A stretch of DNA of 64,000 nt from an uncultured bacterium (lineage in GTDB: Bacteria; Bacillota_I; Bacilli_A; RFN20; CAG-826). The stretch lies in assembly GCA_949296775.1 (NCBI GenBank), contig CASFQA010000001.1, positions 434,001-498,000 on the forward strand. Reading direction: 5' to 3'. A program made the translations under genes and the position numbers. A model generated the notes under the pieces. That model was not told where the DNA came from, made no database searches, and worked only from the letters and a program-made list of their open reading frames with translations. Positions 16,488 through 24,128 of this stretch are shown piece after piece; the first letter of the stretch is position 1; every line of letters begins with the position of its first letter.

Positions 16488-17132
16488 TTAATTGTTCAAA
16501 TTGACTTTGACGGTAGCGGTGATTTTAGCCCCATCGACCGCGGTCTTGAAGTTGTTCAGCAAAGTGGCCGCTCCCGAGACATCCATGCGAGAAGCGCCAA
16601 CTTCGGTGTTGATGTAGCTGATAATCCCGCCGGTAAAAGGAGAAGTCCAAGACAGGTCGCCGGTGACAGTGAGGGTCTTCTCGGTTTCGGACCCAGTGCC
16701 TTCGCCACTGAACGCAGCTACTTCCTGATTGCTAATCGTCGGCAAAGTCAAATAATCCTCAGCATCTGGATGAGCAGAGTCCCAATCCAAAGTAATGGAC
16801 ACGCTCTTCCAAACGGATGGGTCGCCAGTAACGGTGAGATCAATGCTGAACTGTAAATCGTTTTGAACATTGGTGGCGCTGGCCGGGGAGCCGGTCTTAT
16901 CGGCTTCGGTCTGCCAACCATCGACCGTGATGCTTCCGTCATTGACTGCCGCTTCCAGATTGACAACTTGGTTTTGGATGGTAACGGTACCAATAGAAAT
17001 CCCATCATTGATGTTCTTCTCGGTGGAGCCGCCAGTAAGAACGATAGCGCCGAAGGTTGCGCCAACAGTTCCGACGCCGCCAAGCAAAGCAACGGCTGAG
17101 ACGATTAATTTCCTTTTTGAGGTTTTGGTCAT
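16488..17132 (-). CDS. TasA/CotN-like SipW-dependent secreted protein
   Basis: A 214-residue protein that begins MTKTSKRKL, then a hydrophobic core and the motif GATFGAI (24-30), the hallmark of SipW-dependent TasA/CotN signals. The mature region is beta-rich with repeated 'TVTGD' segments (twice) and no Cys, consistent with a fibre-forming jelly-roll such as TasA. I chose ATG 17132 because AAGGAGG lies nine bases before it; the TTG two codons upstream sits too close to that site. It is the first gene of the operon and probably its most abundant product. Confidence 0.8.
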   Translation of the reverse strand: MTKTSKRKLIVSAVALLGGVGTVGATFGAIVLTGGSTEKNINDGISIGTVTIQNQVVNLEAAVNDGSITVDGWQTEADKTGSPASATNVQNDLQFSIDLTVTGDPSVWKSVSITLDWDSAHPDAEDYLTLPTISNQEVAAFSGEGTGSETEKTLTVTGDLSWTSPFTGGIISYINTEVGASRMDVSGAATLLNNFKTAVDGAKITATVKVNLNN

Positions 17133-17405
17133 AAGCAATGACCTCCTTTATGCGCTATAGGTTATATGGACAAGACCGGTGCGAAAAAAACGGTCCTTTT
17201 GCGGTTATTCATAAAATTTGCCTTTATGATTGACAACCAAAACCTCATTGCGGACTTTTCACCCTGCTTACCGGTTTACCGATATATGACCTAGAGCCCT
17301 CCGCCTTCGTTGCAGATAGTCCACAAAATTGGTATTTTCCGAACGCTATGCCTATTTTGTTCGTAAAAACCAGCTTTTTATATATAAGAAAATATATATC
17401 TGCTC
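17133..17405. other. Divergent intergenic region before the surface operon
   Basis: No gene is seen here. The minus strand carries AAGGAGG for the TasA-like gene, but no convincing -35/-10 pair for it. An imperfect inverted repeat GACCG (17174-17178) / CGGTC (17191-17195) surrounds an A-run and could be an operator close to the start of the operon. The right half is A+T-rich, with TATATA runs near 17381-17400. Confidence 0.4.
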
Positions 17406-17434
17406 TTTAAAAACCGCGATGGTATCGATATAAT
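17406..17434 (+). promoter_or_regulatory. Promoter of the Fic-like gene, leaderless type
   Basis: TTTAAA (17406-17411), 17-base spacer, TATAAT (17429-17434). The expected start point is about 17441, which is the A of the ATG of the next gene. Confidence 0.7.
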
Positions 17435-17440
17435 ATGACT

Positions 17441-18400
17441 ATGGAAAAAGTGAATCCGCCCTATCGGGCCAGCTTCTCAACCAGCAACGCGGTGGTCATG
17501 GCGTTGACGTCATTATGCTTCAAAGTCGGCCGTTTATCGGCTGTTTCCGCGCCGGTTCCCCTTCTTGCCGCCAGCGCGAACGAAGCCGCGGCCTATTTGG
17601 AGGAGGGAGGAAAGAGGCTCACCCCTTCCCAATTACGGGGTCTCTATCGGGGTGAGGACATCGCCTCAGTGCCCCTGGCGAGGCGGATTTGCAGCCTTTT
17701 CTATAAATCAGCCAAGATCGATCCTGGCGATTCCTCGTTTCTAAAAACCTACGAATCGACCCTCTGGGGAGAGGACATCCCGGTCCGCTTATCCCGCCGG
17801 GTCGACTCCTATCCCTACTCGATCCCGCCTCACGCCAAGGTCGAGGAGCTATTGAACCGGACGTTCATCTTCGTCAAAAACGCCCAGCCCCATGTCTCGC
17901 CGATCCTCCTGTCGGGGTTGCTGCTGTTCATGCTCCCGGCCATCATGCCCTACCGCGAGCATCCTTTCCTATTGGCTTTCCTTTACGCCAAAGCCGAGTT
18001 GATCCGCTTCAAAAAGGATCTATTGGGGATCAAACTGCTGAAGCACCTATACAAAAACGAAAACAAGCTGAAGTCCGCTTACGAGAAATCGGTGGGCAAA
18101 GAGGATATGGCCCCGTTCCTCATCGCCTATATGCAGGCCATCGAGGAGGCGATTGAGGAAAGCATCAAGCATTCGCTTCTGCTTCGGGGCGGCTTGACCC
18201 CGATGGCCAAGCGGATGTTGGAGAAAATGGAGCCGGGCAAGTTCTATTCGGCCACCGACCTCTTGTCTTTATTGGGCTTAAAATCCCGGCTTGGGCTCCA
18301 TAAGAACTACCTGAAGCCGGCTTTGGAGGCCAATAAGATCGAGATGAGCAACCCCTTGTCCCCGACCGATCGGAATCAGCGTTACCGGAAAAAACCATGA
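17441..18400 (+). CDS. Fic-fold protein lacking the catalytic HPFx(D/E)GNGR motif
   Basis: A 319-residue protein. The middle (about 117-240) follows the Fic domain: 'IPPHAKVEELL', then 'SPILLSGLLLFMLPAI', then MPYREHPFL exactly where HPFxDGNGR should be, then a loop and 'DMAPFLIAYMQAIEEAIEES'. The last 60 residues are the winged-helix tail seen in many Fic proteins, ending 'RNQRYRKK' as in their 'SRxQKYxLT'. Without the His and the GNGR loop, AMP transfer is very unlikely. I infer a pseudoenzyme, perhaps a DNA-binding or binding-only regulator. ATG 17441 fits a leaderless mRNA (a second ATG lies six bases upstream). It overlaps the following gene in ATGA. Confidence 0.6.
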   Translation: MEKVNPPYRASFSTSNAVVMALTSLCFKVGRLSAVSAPVPLLAASANEAAAYLEEGGKRLTPSQLRGLYRGEDIASVPLARRICSLFYKSAKIDPGDSSFLKTYESTLWGEDIPVRLSRRVDSYPYSIPPHAKVEELLNRTFIFVKNAQPHVSPILLSGLLLFMLPAIMPYREHPFLLAFLYAKAELIRFKKDLLGIKLLKHLYKNENKLKSAYEKSVGKEDMAPFLIAYMQAIEEAIEESIKHSLLLRGGLTPMAKRMLEKMEPGKFYSATDLLSLLGLKSRLGLHKNYLKPALEANKIEMSNPLSPTDRNQRYRKKP

Positions 18401-18807
18401 CCTTCGTCATTTTGCTCCTGCTCGGCTTGGCCTTTGATTTCGCCGCCAGCTTCTTCCGTAAGCGAAACCTCTTGGCTTACATCCTTCTAGCCATCGCGAG
18501 CCTATTTGTTTTGCTCGGCTCGGTCTACTTCGTCTTTTATTTCCAGGGTAAGTACGCCGAGGAGGACGAGGGCTGGGTCAATTGGACCTTCGCCTCCTTC
18601 GCCTTAGCGATCCTTTTCCTCCAGCTGGTCTATGGGTCCACTTATATAAAGAGGATCGGAAAATGGATCGGGGTCGCCGCCACCGCGCTTTTCTTCCTCT
18701 TCGCCTTAACCGGGGTCGGGATGCTTTGCTATTACGGCCGAATTTCCCTCGATAATGAGTCGATTTCCTCGACGTTAAGCAATCTCGTCGCGATTTTGCT
18801 TGCATAA
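18397..18807 (+). CDS. Small four-helix membrane protein
   Basis: A 136-residue hydrophobic protein with four predicted membrane segments (about 2-18, 27-49, 66-84, 93-113) and acidic loops. I do not recognise a family. Its start overlaps the stop of the Fic-like gene (ATGA), so both share one mRNA and may work together. The -35 box for infC lies at its very 3' end. Confidence 0.7.
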   Translation: MTFVILLLLGLAFDFAASFFRKRNLLAYILLAIASLFVLLGSVYFVFYFQGKYAEEDEGWVNWTFASFALAILFLQLVYGSTYIKRIGKWIGVAATALFFLFALTGVGMLCYYGRISLDNESISSTLSNLVAILLA

Positions 18808-18827
18808 GGCCGGGAAAAGGGTATACT
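18800..18827 (+). promoter_or_regulatory. Promoter of infC-rpmI-rplT
   Basis: TTGCAT (18800-18805), 16-base spacer, TATACT (18822-18827). It overlaps the last codons of the membrane protein gene and stands about 145 bases before infC. Confidence 0.7.
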
Positions 18828-18833
18828 TCACCA

Positions 18834-18957
18834 CGTCGAAAGACGTAGAAAGCAGTCGCGTCCGGCGGCTCGCCAGATTCCCGACGGGAATTGGCCAAGT
18901 GCTACCTAACATCTGTAGCGATGCCGGAGGACTGCCTTCCGGCTATTTTCGATTAAT
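18834..18957 (+). ncRNA. Long structured leader of infC-rpmI-rplT, possible L20-type attenuator
   Basis: The 120-base untranslated leader can form several hairpins, including CCGGA (18924-18928) with TCCGG (18938-18942) followed by CTATTTTC, which looks like a weak intrinsic terminator. In Bacillota this operon is controlled by L20 binding to the infC leader and causing early termination. That the same happens here is inferred from position and this hairpin. Confidence 0.5.
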
Positions 18958-18971
18958 GGAGGAAAAGAAAC

Positions 18972-19532
18972 ATCGCCTACTTTGACAGAAACGATCGGAC
19001 CCGCCCCCAGAAGCGGTTCGACCCCATCAACGAACACATCCGCTACCCGGAAGTCATCGTCATCGGACCGGATGGCAACAATTTGGGGAGGATGAGCTCC
19101 CGGCAAGCCAACGAATTGGCCGCCAGCTACTCGCTCGACCTCTTCTGCGTCGCCCCCCAAGCCAATCCCCCGGTCTGCAAGATACTCAACTACGGAAAGT
19201 ACCGCTTCGAGAAGCAGAAATCCGACCGGGCCCAGCGGAAAAACGCCAAGGCGACCCAGCTCAAGGAGATCCAGCTCCACATCTCGATCGGCGAGCATGA
19301 CCTGCGCACCAAAGCCAAGCATGCCGTCAAATTCCTCAACGACGGCGACAAAGTCAACGTCCGCGTCGTCTTGAAGGGAAGGGAGATGGCCCACCAAGAC
19401 TTAGGGGAGGAGTTGCTGAAGCGGTTCGTGACTGTCTTAGAGGAATCGCTCCCCATCGTCATGGAAAAGCCGCCCTACTGGGAAGGGAAAGTCTACTCGG
19501 CCATCGTCAATGGCAAGGCGAAGAAGCAATAG
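18972..19532 (+). CDS. infC: Translation initiation factor IF-3, AUC start codon
   Basis: A 186-residue IF-3 that binds the 30S subunit and checks start codons. The N-domain begins 'AYFDRNDRT' and continues 'INEHIRYPEVIVIGPDG'; the C-domain holds 'KEIQLHISIGEHDLRTK'. The start must be the ATC at 18972: GGAGG (18958-18962) lies nine bases before it, an in-frame TAA stands at 18954, and no ATG, GTG or TTG occurs in frame until 19074, which is inside the conserved N-domain. A rare AUU/AUC start is known for infC elsewhere and lets IF-3 repress its own synthesis. The first gene of infC-rpmI-rplT. Confidence 0.95.
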   Translation: MAYFDRNDRTRPQKRFDPINEHIRYPEVIVIGPDGNNLGRMSSRQANELAASYSLDLFCVAPQANPPVCKILNYGKYRFEKQKSDRAQRKNAKATQLKEIQLHISIGEHDLRTKAKHAVKFLNDGDKVNVRVVLKGREMAHQDLGEELLKRFVTVLEESLPIVMEKPPYWEGKVYSAIVNGKAKKQ

Positions 19533-19544
19533 GAGGAACAAGCA

Positions 19545-19739
19545 ATGCCGAAAATGAAATCGAACCGTTCCTTGATGAAGCGTATCAAGGTCACCGGCAA
19601 TGGCAAAATCAAATTCATTCACGCTTACAAGGGCCACCACGCCCCGTATAAAACCGCGAAACAATGCCGTCAGCTTCGCCGCTCGGGCATGATGGACAAG
19701 ACCGACTACAGCCGGATCAAGTTCATGATCGTTAAATAA
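19545..19739 (+). CDS. rpmI: Ribosomal protein bL35
   Basis: A 64-residue, very basic protein with the family start [20 protein letters not shown] and '[12 protein letters not shown]' in the centre. It is part of the large subunit. AGGAGG precedes it (19532-19537), 12 bases after the infC stop, so it is in the same operon. Confidence 0.97.
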   Translation: MPKMKSNRSLMKRIKVTGNGKIKFIHAYKGHHAPYKTAKQCRQLRRSGMMDKTDYSRIKFMIVK

Positions 19740-19753
19740 GGAGGAAAGAAACA

Positions 19754-20113
19754 ATGGCAAGAGTCAAAGGCGGAACCGTCACCCGCGCCCGCCGCAAAAA
19801 GATCTTGAAGGCCGCCGAAGGGTACTTCGGTTCCAAGCACCTTCTATTCAAGACCGCCAAAGAGCAGGTCTGCCACTCGCTCAAGTACGCCTATGAGTCC
19901 CGCCGGCTCATCAAGCGCGACTTCCGCAAGCTCTGGATCAAGCGGATCAACGCCGCCTGCCACCAGAACGGCCTCTCCTATTCGAAGTTCATGTCCGGCT
20001 TAAGGAAAAGCGGCATCGCCCTTAACCGGAAAGTCCTCTCGGAATTGGCCATCAATGACCCCAAGGCCTTCGCTTCCTTAGCCGAAACCGCCAAGAAAGC
20101 CATCGCCGCCTAA
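19754..20113 (+). CDS. rplT: Ribosomal protein bL20
   Basis: A 119-residue protein that starts [19 protein letters not shown] and shows '[17 protein letters not shown]' and '[19 protein letters not shown]' as in all L20. It is needed early in 50S assembly and in Bacillota represses its own operon. AAGGAGG lies just before the start. A terminator follows. Confidence 0.98.
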   Translation: MARVKGGTVTRARRKKILKAAEGYFGSKHLLFKTAKEQVCHSLKYAYESRRLIKRDFRKLWIKRINAACHQNGLSYSKFMSGLRKSGIALNRKVLSELAINDPKAFASLAETAKKAIAA

Positions 20114-20130
20114 GTCCAAATAAGCCCACG

Positions 20131-20155
20131 CCCGCCCTTCGAGGCGGGTTTTCTT
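20131..20155 (+). terminator. Terminator of infC-rpmI-rplT
   Basis: Stem CCCGCC/GGCGGG with loop CTTCGA, followed by TTTTCTT. Confidence 0.9.
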
Positions 20156-20213
20156 GACTAATGGCGATAATAGTGATTACCTACTTTCGAACAAAAAAGG
20201 AATAAGCAAAGAC

Positions 20214-21758
20214 ATGTTCATCAAAGACTACGGAAAACTCTCTTTTTATGAGATTTACCCCACTTCCTTCCGCGACGCGAACGGCGACGGGATCGGCGAC
20301 TTGAAGGGTATCGAGGAGAAGCTCCCCTACATCGCCTCCCTCGGCTTCACCGGCATCTGGATCAACCCGATCTTCCTCTCCCCCTTCCGCGACGGGGGCT
20401 ATGACATCGCCGACTATTTTCAGATCGACCCCCGCTTCGGGACGATGGATGACCTCCATTCGCTGCTAGACGCCGCCCATAGGCAAGGGATCGCCGTCTT
20501 CCTCGACCTCGTCCCCGGCCACATGTCGAACCAGGCCCCCGAATTCCTAAAAGGCACCCATGCCGATTCGCATGACCACCGCTTCATCTGGACCAATGAC
20601 CCCTGGGCCTATTACCCAAGCTGCGCCGCCAACCTCATCAAGGGGATGTTCGACCGGTCCGGCCAATACTACGTCAACTTCTTCTGCCATCAGCCGGCCC
20701 TCAATTACGGCTACAACCGGATCGATTACCCCGAGTTCCAGCAAAGCTATAAGGGCGAGGACGCCGCCGATACCCGGCGCTACATCGCCTCGGTCATGAA
20801 ATTCTATCTGAAGATGGGGGTCGATGGCTTCCGGGTCGATATGGCCGATTCCTTGGTCAAAAACGACGATAAGAAGGAGGCGACCATCTGGACATGGAAG
20901 GAAATAATCCGCGACGTCGTCTCCGAATGCGGCCCCTTCCACATGGTCTCGGAATGGGCCAATCCCCATCAATCCCTCGAAGCCGGGTTCTCAAGCGACT
21001 TCGTCTTAGACCACGAGGACAACTTCTGCCATGGCTTCTTCCGAATCGGGACCAATGGCAACCCGAAAGAAAATGGGCTTAAGCCCTTGCTCGTCGAATT
21101 CAACGAAGAGATATACGATCGTTATCTCCCGGAGATGCTCGACGAGATCAAAACCGCCGAGTCCTATCCTGGCAAATGGCTCTCGCCGATCTCCGGCAAC
21201 CACGACGTCTATCGGCTAGCCGACATGATCAAAGGCGATTCGCTTAAGCTCGCCTATCTATTGCTTTTCACCCTCCCCGGCGTCCCCTTCGTCTATGCCG
21301 GCGACGAGATCGAGCAATTAAGCGTCCGCGGCTATCCTTCCAAAGACGGGGGATACCATCGGACCGGGGCACGGCTCGCCATGAGCTGGGACGATAGTTC
21401 GCCTAGCCGCGGCTTCTCCAGCCAGAGGGAAGAAGAATGCTACCTCCCGACCAGCCACGAATCGCCATCGTGCGAGAATAGGCTCGCCGATCCCGATTCG
21501 ATCGTAAACCTCATCAAGAAGCTCAACGCCATCCGTTACAGCGACCCCGATTTGACAAGCCATGAAGGGTTCGAGCTGCTCTCCGCCCCTTTGTCCTTCA
21601 AACGGGGCCACACCATCGTCGGATTGAATCTCAAGGATGAGGAGATGGCCTTAGACTTAGGCAAAGGGCAAGTCTTATTGGCCATCGGGAATCCAACCAT
21701 CAAGGATGGAAAGGCCCGGCTAGCCAAGCACGAAGCCATCGTCTATAAGCAAGACTAA
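20214..21758 (+). CDS. GH13 alpha-glucan hydrolase (alpha-amylase or oligo-glucosidase family)
   Basis: A 514-residue cytosolic enzyme (no signal peptide) that should act on alpha-glucosidic bonds. The TIM barrel shows all GH13 regions: 'YEIYPTSFRDANGDGIGDL' at the start, GVDGFRVD with the nucleophile Asp209, the acid Glu247 in VSEWANP and Asp331 in SGNHDV. The C-terminal 80 residues form the usual beta domain. The start at 20214 is chosen because the family's first strand begins directly after it; AAGGA lies 12 bases before. A longer reading from TTG at 20154 would run back into the rplT terminator. It may work on glycogen breakdown products, as the genome also has glgC-glgD-glgA, but exact specificity cannot be told. 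Confidence 0.9.
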   Translation: MFIKDYGKLSFYEIYPTSFRDANGDGIGDLKGIEEKLPYIASLGFTGIWINPIFLSPFRDGGYDIADYFQIDPRFGTMDDLHSLLDAAHRQGIAVFLDLVPGHMSNQAPEFLKGTHADSHDHRFIWTNDPWAYYPSCAANLIKGMFDRSGQYYVNFFCHQPALNYGYNRIDYPEFQQSYKGEDAADTRRYIASVMKFYLKMGVDGFRVDMADSLVKNDDKKEATIWTWKEIIRDVVSECGPFHMVSEWANPHQSLEAGFSSDFVLDHEDNFCHGFFRIGTNGNPKENGLKPLLVEFNEEIYDRYLPEMLDEIKTAESYPGKWLSPISGNHDVYRLADMIKGDSLKLAYLLLFTLPGVPFVYAGDEIEQLSVRGYPSKDGGYHRTGARLAMSWDDSSPSRGFSSQREEECYLPTSHESPSCENRLADPDSIVNLIKKLNAIRYSDPDLTSHEGFELLSAPLSFKRGHTIVGLNLKDEEMALDLGKGQVLLAIGNPTIKDGKARLAKHEAIVYKQD

Positions 21759-21768
21759 GTTCATTCTA

Positions 21769-21793
21769 GGGCGGGGTTCCGCCCTTTTCTTTT
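21769..21793 (+). terminator. Terminator of the GH13 gene
   Basis: Stem GGGCGG/CCGCCC with loop GGTT, followed by TTTTCTTTT. Confidence 0.9.
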
Positions 21794-21818
21794 ATTAAAA
21801 AACCGGGCGAACCCGGTT
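21791..21818 (-). terminator. Terminator of ezrA-nifS-thiI
   Basis: On the minus strand AACCGGG/CCCGGTT with loop TTCG, followed by TTTTTA. The hairpin begins in the stop codon of thiI. Confidence 0.85.
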
Positions 21819-23004
21819 ATTTGCTGGGGATTACCTCTTCCCCATCGGACATATAAATCGTGTTGATCCCGCTTAGGGCCTCCTCCAATAAGGGGAGGAA
21901 GTCGAAGAAGGATTCATAACGCCTTACATGCTCGATATTGGGATGGGTCTTGGGCTTTTTGGGCTTGAAGATGGTGCAGCAATCCTCGAAGGGGCGGATG
22001 GAGATATCGAAGGTGCCGATCCTTTTCGCCGTCTCGATGACCTCGACTTTGTCGGAAACGCATAAAGGGCGGAGGATCGGATAATTGGTCACCTCGTTGA
22101 TGACCTGCAATGACTCCAAGGTCTGAGAGGCGACTTGCCCGATCGATTCCCCGGTCGCGATGGCCAGGCACTTCCTTTTCCGCGCCCAGCTTTCGGCTAA
22201 GCGCATCATCATCCGGCGCATGATGGTGATGCAATATGGCTCGGGGACATGCTCATAGATGGCTTCTTGGATCTTGGTGAAGGGAACGACGTCGAGCCGG
22301 ATGTCGCTTTGGAAGCCGTTAAGGACGGAAAGGATGTCTTTGAGCTTATCGATGACCGCCATCGAGGTATAGGGCGGGGAGGCGAAATGAAGCCCTTCGA
22401 TCTTGATGCCGCGCCGGAGTAAGGAATAGGCGGCGACCGGGCTATCGATCCCCCCAGAAAGCAATAAGGTGACTTTCCCGTTCATCCCCAATGGATACCC
22501 GCCTAAGCCCGGATAGGAAGATAGGGACAAATAGGCCGCGTCTTCCCGTAAGTTGCAGCGAAGGGTCACTTCGGGGTTATGGACGTCGACCGAAAGCCTG
22601 CTATCGGTTTTTAAGGCCGCCGAGGCGATGAGCCGGCAGATCGCATAGGAATCGAGGGGATAGGTTTTATCGCTCCGCTTGGTCTCGACTTTGAATGTGC
22701 TTTTCATCGAATCGCGGATAAGCGAGGCCCCGCAGGCGGCTAGTTCGCCTTCGTCGCGAGAGCATTTATAAACCGGTGAGATCCGTTGGATCCCCGAAAC
22801 CGAAAGCAGGCGGGCGATGGCTTCTTCCTCGACGGTCGGGTTGGGCAATCGGACATAGATATGGTCCCTTTTGCCCTCGACTTTGCATTCTAGCCCTTTC
22901 AAGGCGTGGCGGACGTTGCCGGTCAGGCAGCTTATGAACTCCTTCCGGTTGTTGCCCTTGGTCGAGAGCTCGCCATAATGGACCATCAGATAATCGCAAT
23001 TCAT
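21817..23004 (-). CDS. thiI: tRNA 4-thiouridine synthetase ThiI
   Basis: A 395-residue protein that makes s4U8 in tRNA (and may supply sulfur for thiamine thiazole). It has the ferredoxin-like start (YGELSTKGNNR), a THUMP domain (about 60-165) and the ATP-binding PP-loop SGGIDSP (183-189). It lacks the rhodanese domain of E. coli ThiI, as is usual in Bacillota, where a dedicated NifS-type desulfurase gives sulfur directly. That partner is encoded just upstream with a four-base overlap. Confidence 0.95.
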   Translation of the reverse strand: MNCDYLMVHYGELSTKGNNRKEFISCLTGNVRHALKGLECKVEGKRDHIYVRLPNPTVEEEAIARLLSVSGIQRISPVYKCSRDEGELAACGASLIRDSMKSTFKVETKRSDKTYPLDSYAICRLIASAALKTDSRLSVDVHNPEVTLRCNLREDAAYLSLSSYPGLGGYPLGMNGKVTLLLSGGIDSPVAAYSLLRRGIKIEGLHFASPPYTSMAVIDKLKDILSVLNGFQSDIRLDVVPFTKIQEAIYEHVPEPYCITIMRRMMMRLAESWARKRKCLAIATGESIGQVASQTLESLQVINEVTNYPILRPLCVSDKVEVIETAKRIGTFDISIRPFEDCCTIFKPKKPKTHPNIEHVRRYESFFDFLPLLEEALSGINTIYMSDGEEVIPSK

Positions 23005-24128
23005 ATCTTCTTCACCTCATTGAACAATTGCCCGAGGGCGGCCAATAGCCCCCTGACGTCCTCTTCGCTCGATCCCTTCCCAAATGAGACCCGGATCGGG
23101 TTGGCGGCCTCCTCCTTGCCCGCCCCTTCGGCCTCTAAGACGTAGGAGGTGTTCTCCTTCTTCGAGGAGCAGGCGGAGACGCTTGAGACCATGATCCCTT
23201 TATTCGAGAGCCCCTCGACGATGACCGAGGCTTTGTGATGAAGGGTCGAGAAGCAAATTACGTAGGGGGATTGCCGGGGGTGATCATGGATTTTGACTAA
23301 CCCATCCATCGCCCTGAGCCCTTGATGCAATAAATCGTAGAGGCGTTGGGTTTTGGCGAGGTTGGACTTTAGATCGGAATGGCTTTCCTTTAAGGCCATA
23401 GCTAGGCAATAAGCCCCGGCGACGTTGACCGTCCCGGCCCGGACTCCGCTTTCCTGCTCGCCCCCATCGATGAGGGGGGTTAGCCTCAGCCCCTTTTTGA
23501 CCAAAAGGGCCCCGCTGCCCTTGAGGGCCCCGATCTTGTGGCCGGAAAAGGAGATGAGGTCGGCTTGTCGATAAGATAGGGGCAATTTGCCGATGGCTTG
23601 GGTGGCGTCGATTAGCAAGAGGCATTTGGGGTTGGCGAGGCGGAAAGAGTAAAAGGCGTCGAGGTCGGAAACCGCCCCGGTCTCGTTATTGACCGCCATG
23701 AGGCAGGCGAGGATCGCCCCTTCTTTATTCAGCTTAAGCGCATCCGGGTCCGGCGCCCCGCCGATAAGGGGGATACTCGCCGGCTCGAACCCCTCTTTGG
23801 CTAAGGAAAGGACCGAGTTGATGACCGAAGGGTGCTCCCCGGCCCCATAAAGGATCTTTCTCCCCCGCGACTTGAAAGAGGCCGCCGCCCCTTTGATGGC
23901 GAGGTTATTGGCTTCGCTGGCCCCGGAAAGGAAATAGCAATCGTGGGTGCGGGAAAGGCCTAAGACCTCGAGGACGGTTTTCCTCGCCTTGTCCAGATAC
24001 CTTTTCGCCTCATACCCGAAGGCATGGATCGAGGAGGGGTTGCCCCAATGGTTTTGGGCGACTTCCAAATAAGCCGATAAGGCGGCTGGGCTCACCGCCC
24101 CGGTGGCGGCGTGATCTAAATAGATCAT
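23001..24128 (-). CDS. Cysteine desulfurase, NifS/IscS family (ThiI partner)
   Basis: A 375-residue PLP enzyme that takes sulfur from cysteine. The PLP Lys is Lys198 in SGHKIG, the substrate His region is GAGEHPSV (95-102) and the active Cys is Cys320 in VSACSSKKE, on a flexible loop. It overlaps thiI and ezrA by four bases on either side. In Bacillota this place is that of NifZ, the desulfurase dedicated to ThiI, so its main job is probably tRNA thiolation rather than general Fe-S cluster assembly. Confidence 0.93.
   Translation of the reverse strand: MIYLDHAATGAVSPAALSAYLEVAQNHWGNPSSIHAFGYEAKRYLDKARKTVLEVLGLSRTHDCYFLSGASEANNLAIKGAAASFKSRGRKILYGAGEHPSVINSVLSLAKEGFEPASIPLIGGAPDPDALKLNKEGAILACLMAVNNETGAVSDLDAFYSFRLANPKCLLLIDATQAIGKLPLSYRQADLISFSGHKIGALKGSGALLVKKGLRLTPLIDGGEQESGVRAGTVNVAGAYCLAMALKESHSDLKSNLAKTQRLYDLLHQGLRAMDGLVKIHDHPRQSPYVICFSTLHHKASVIVEGLSNKGIMVSSVSACSSKKENTSYVLEAEGAGKEEAANPIRVSFGKGSSEEDVRGLLAALGQLFNEVKKI

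Noticed and set aside
18800-18985. Open frame with ATG at 18800 ending in the infC start region
   Set aside because: It covers the infC promoter and leader, is out of frame with IF-3 and has no Shine-Dalgarno or known motif.
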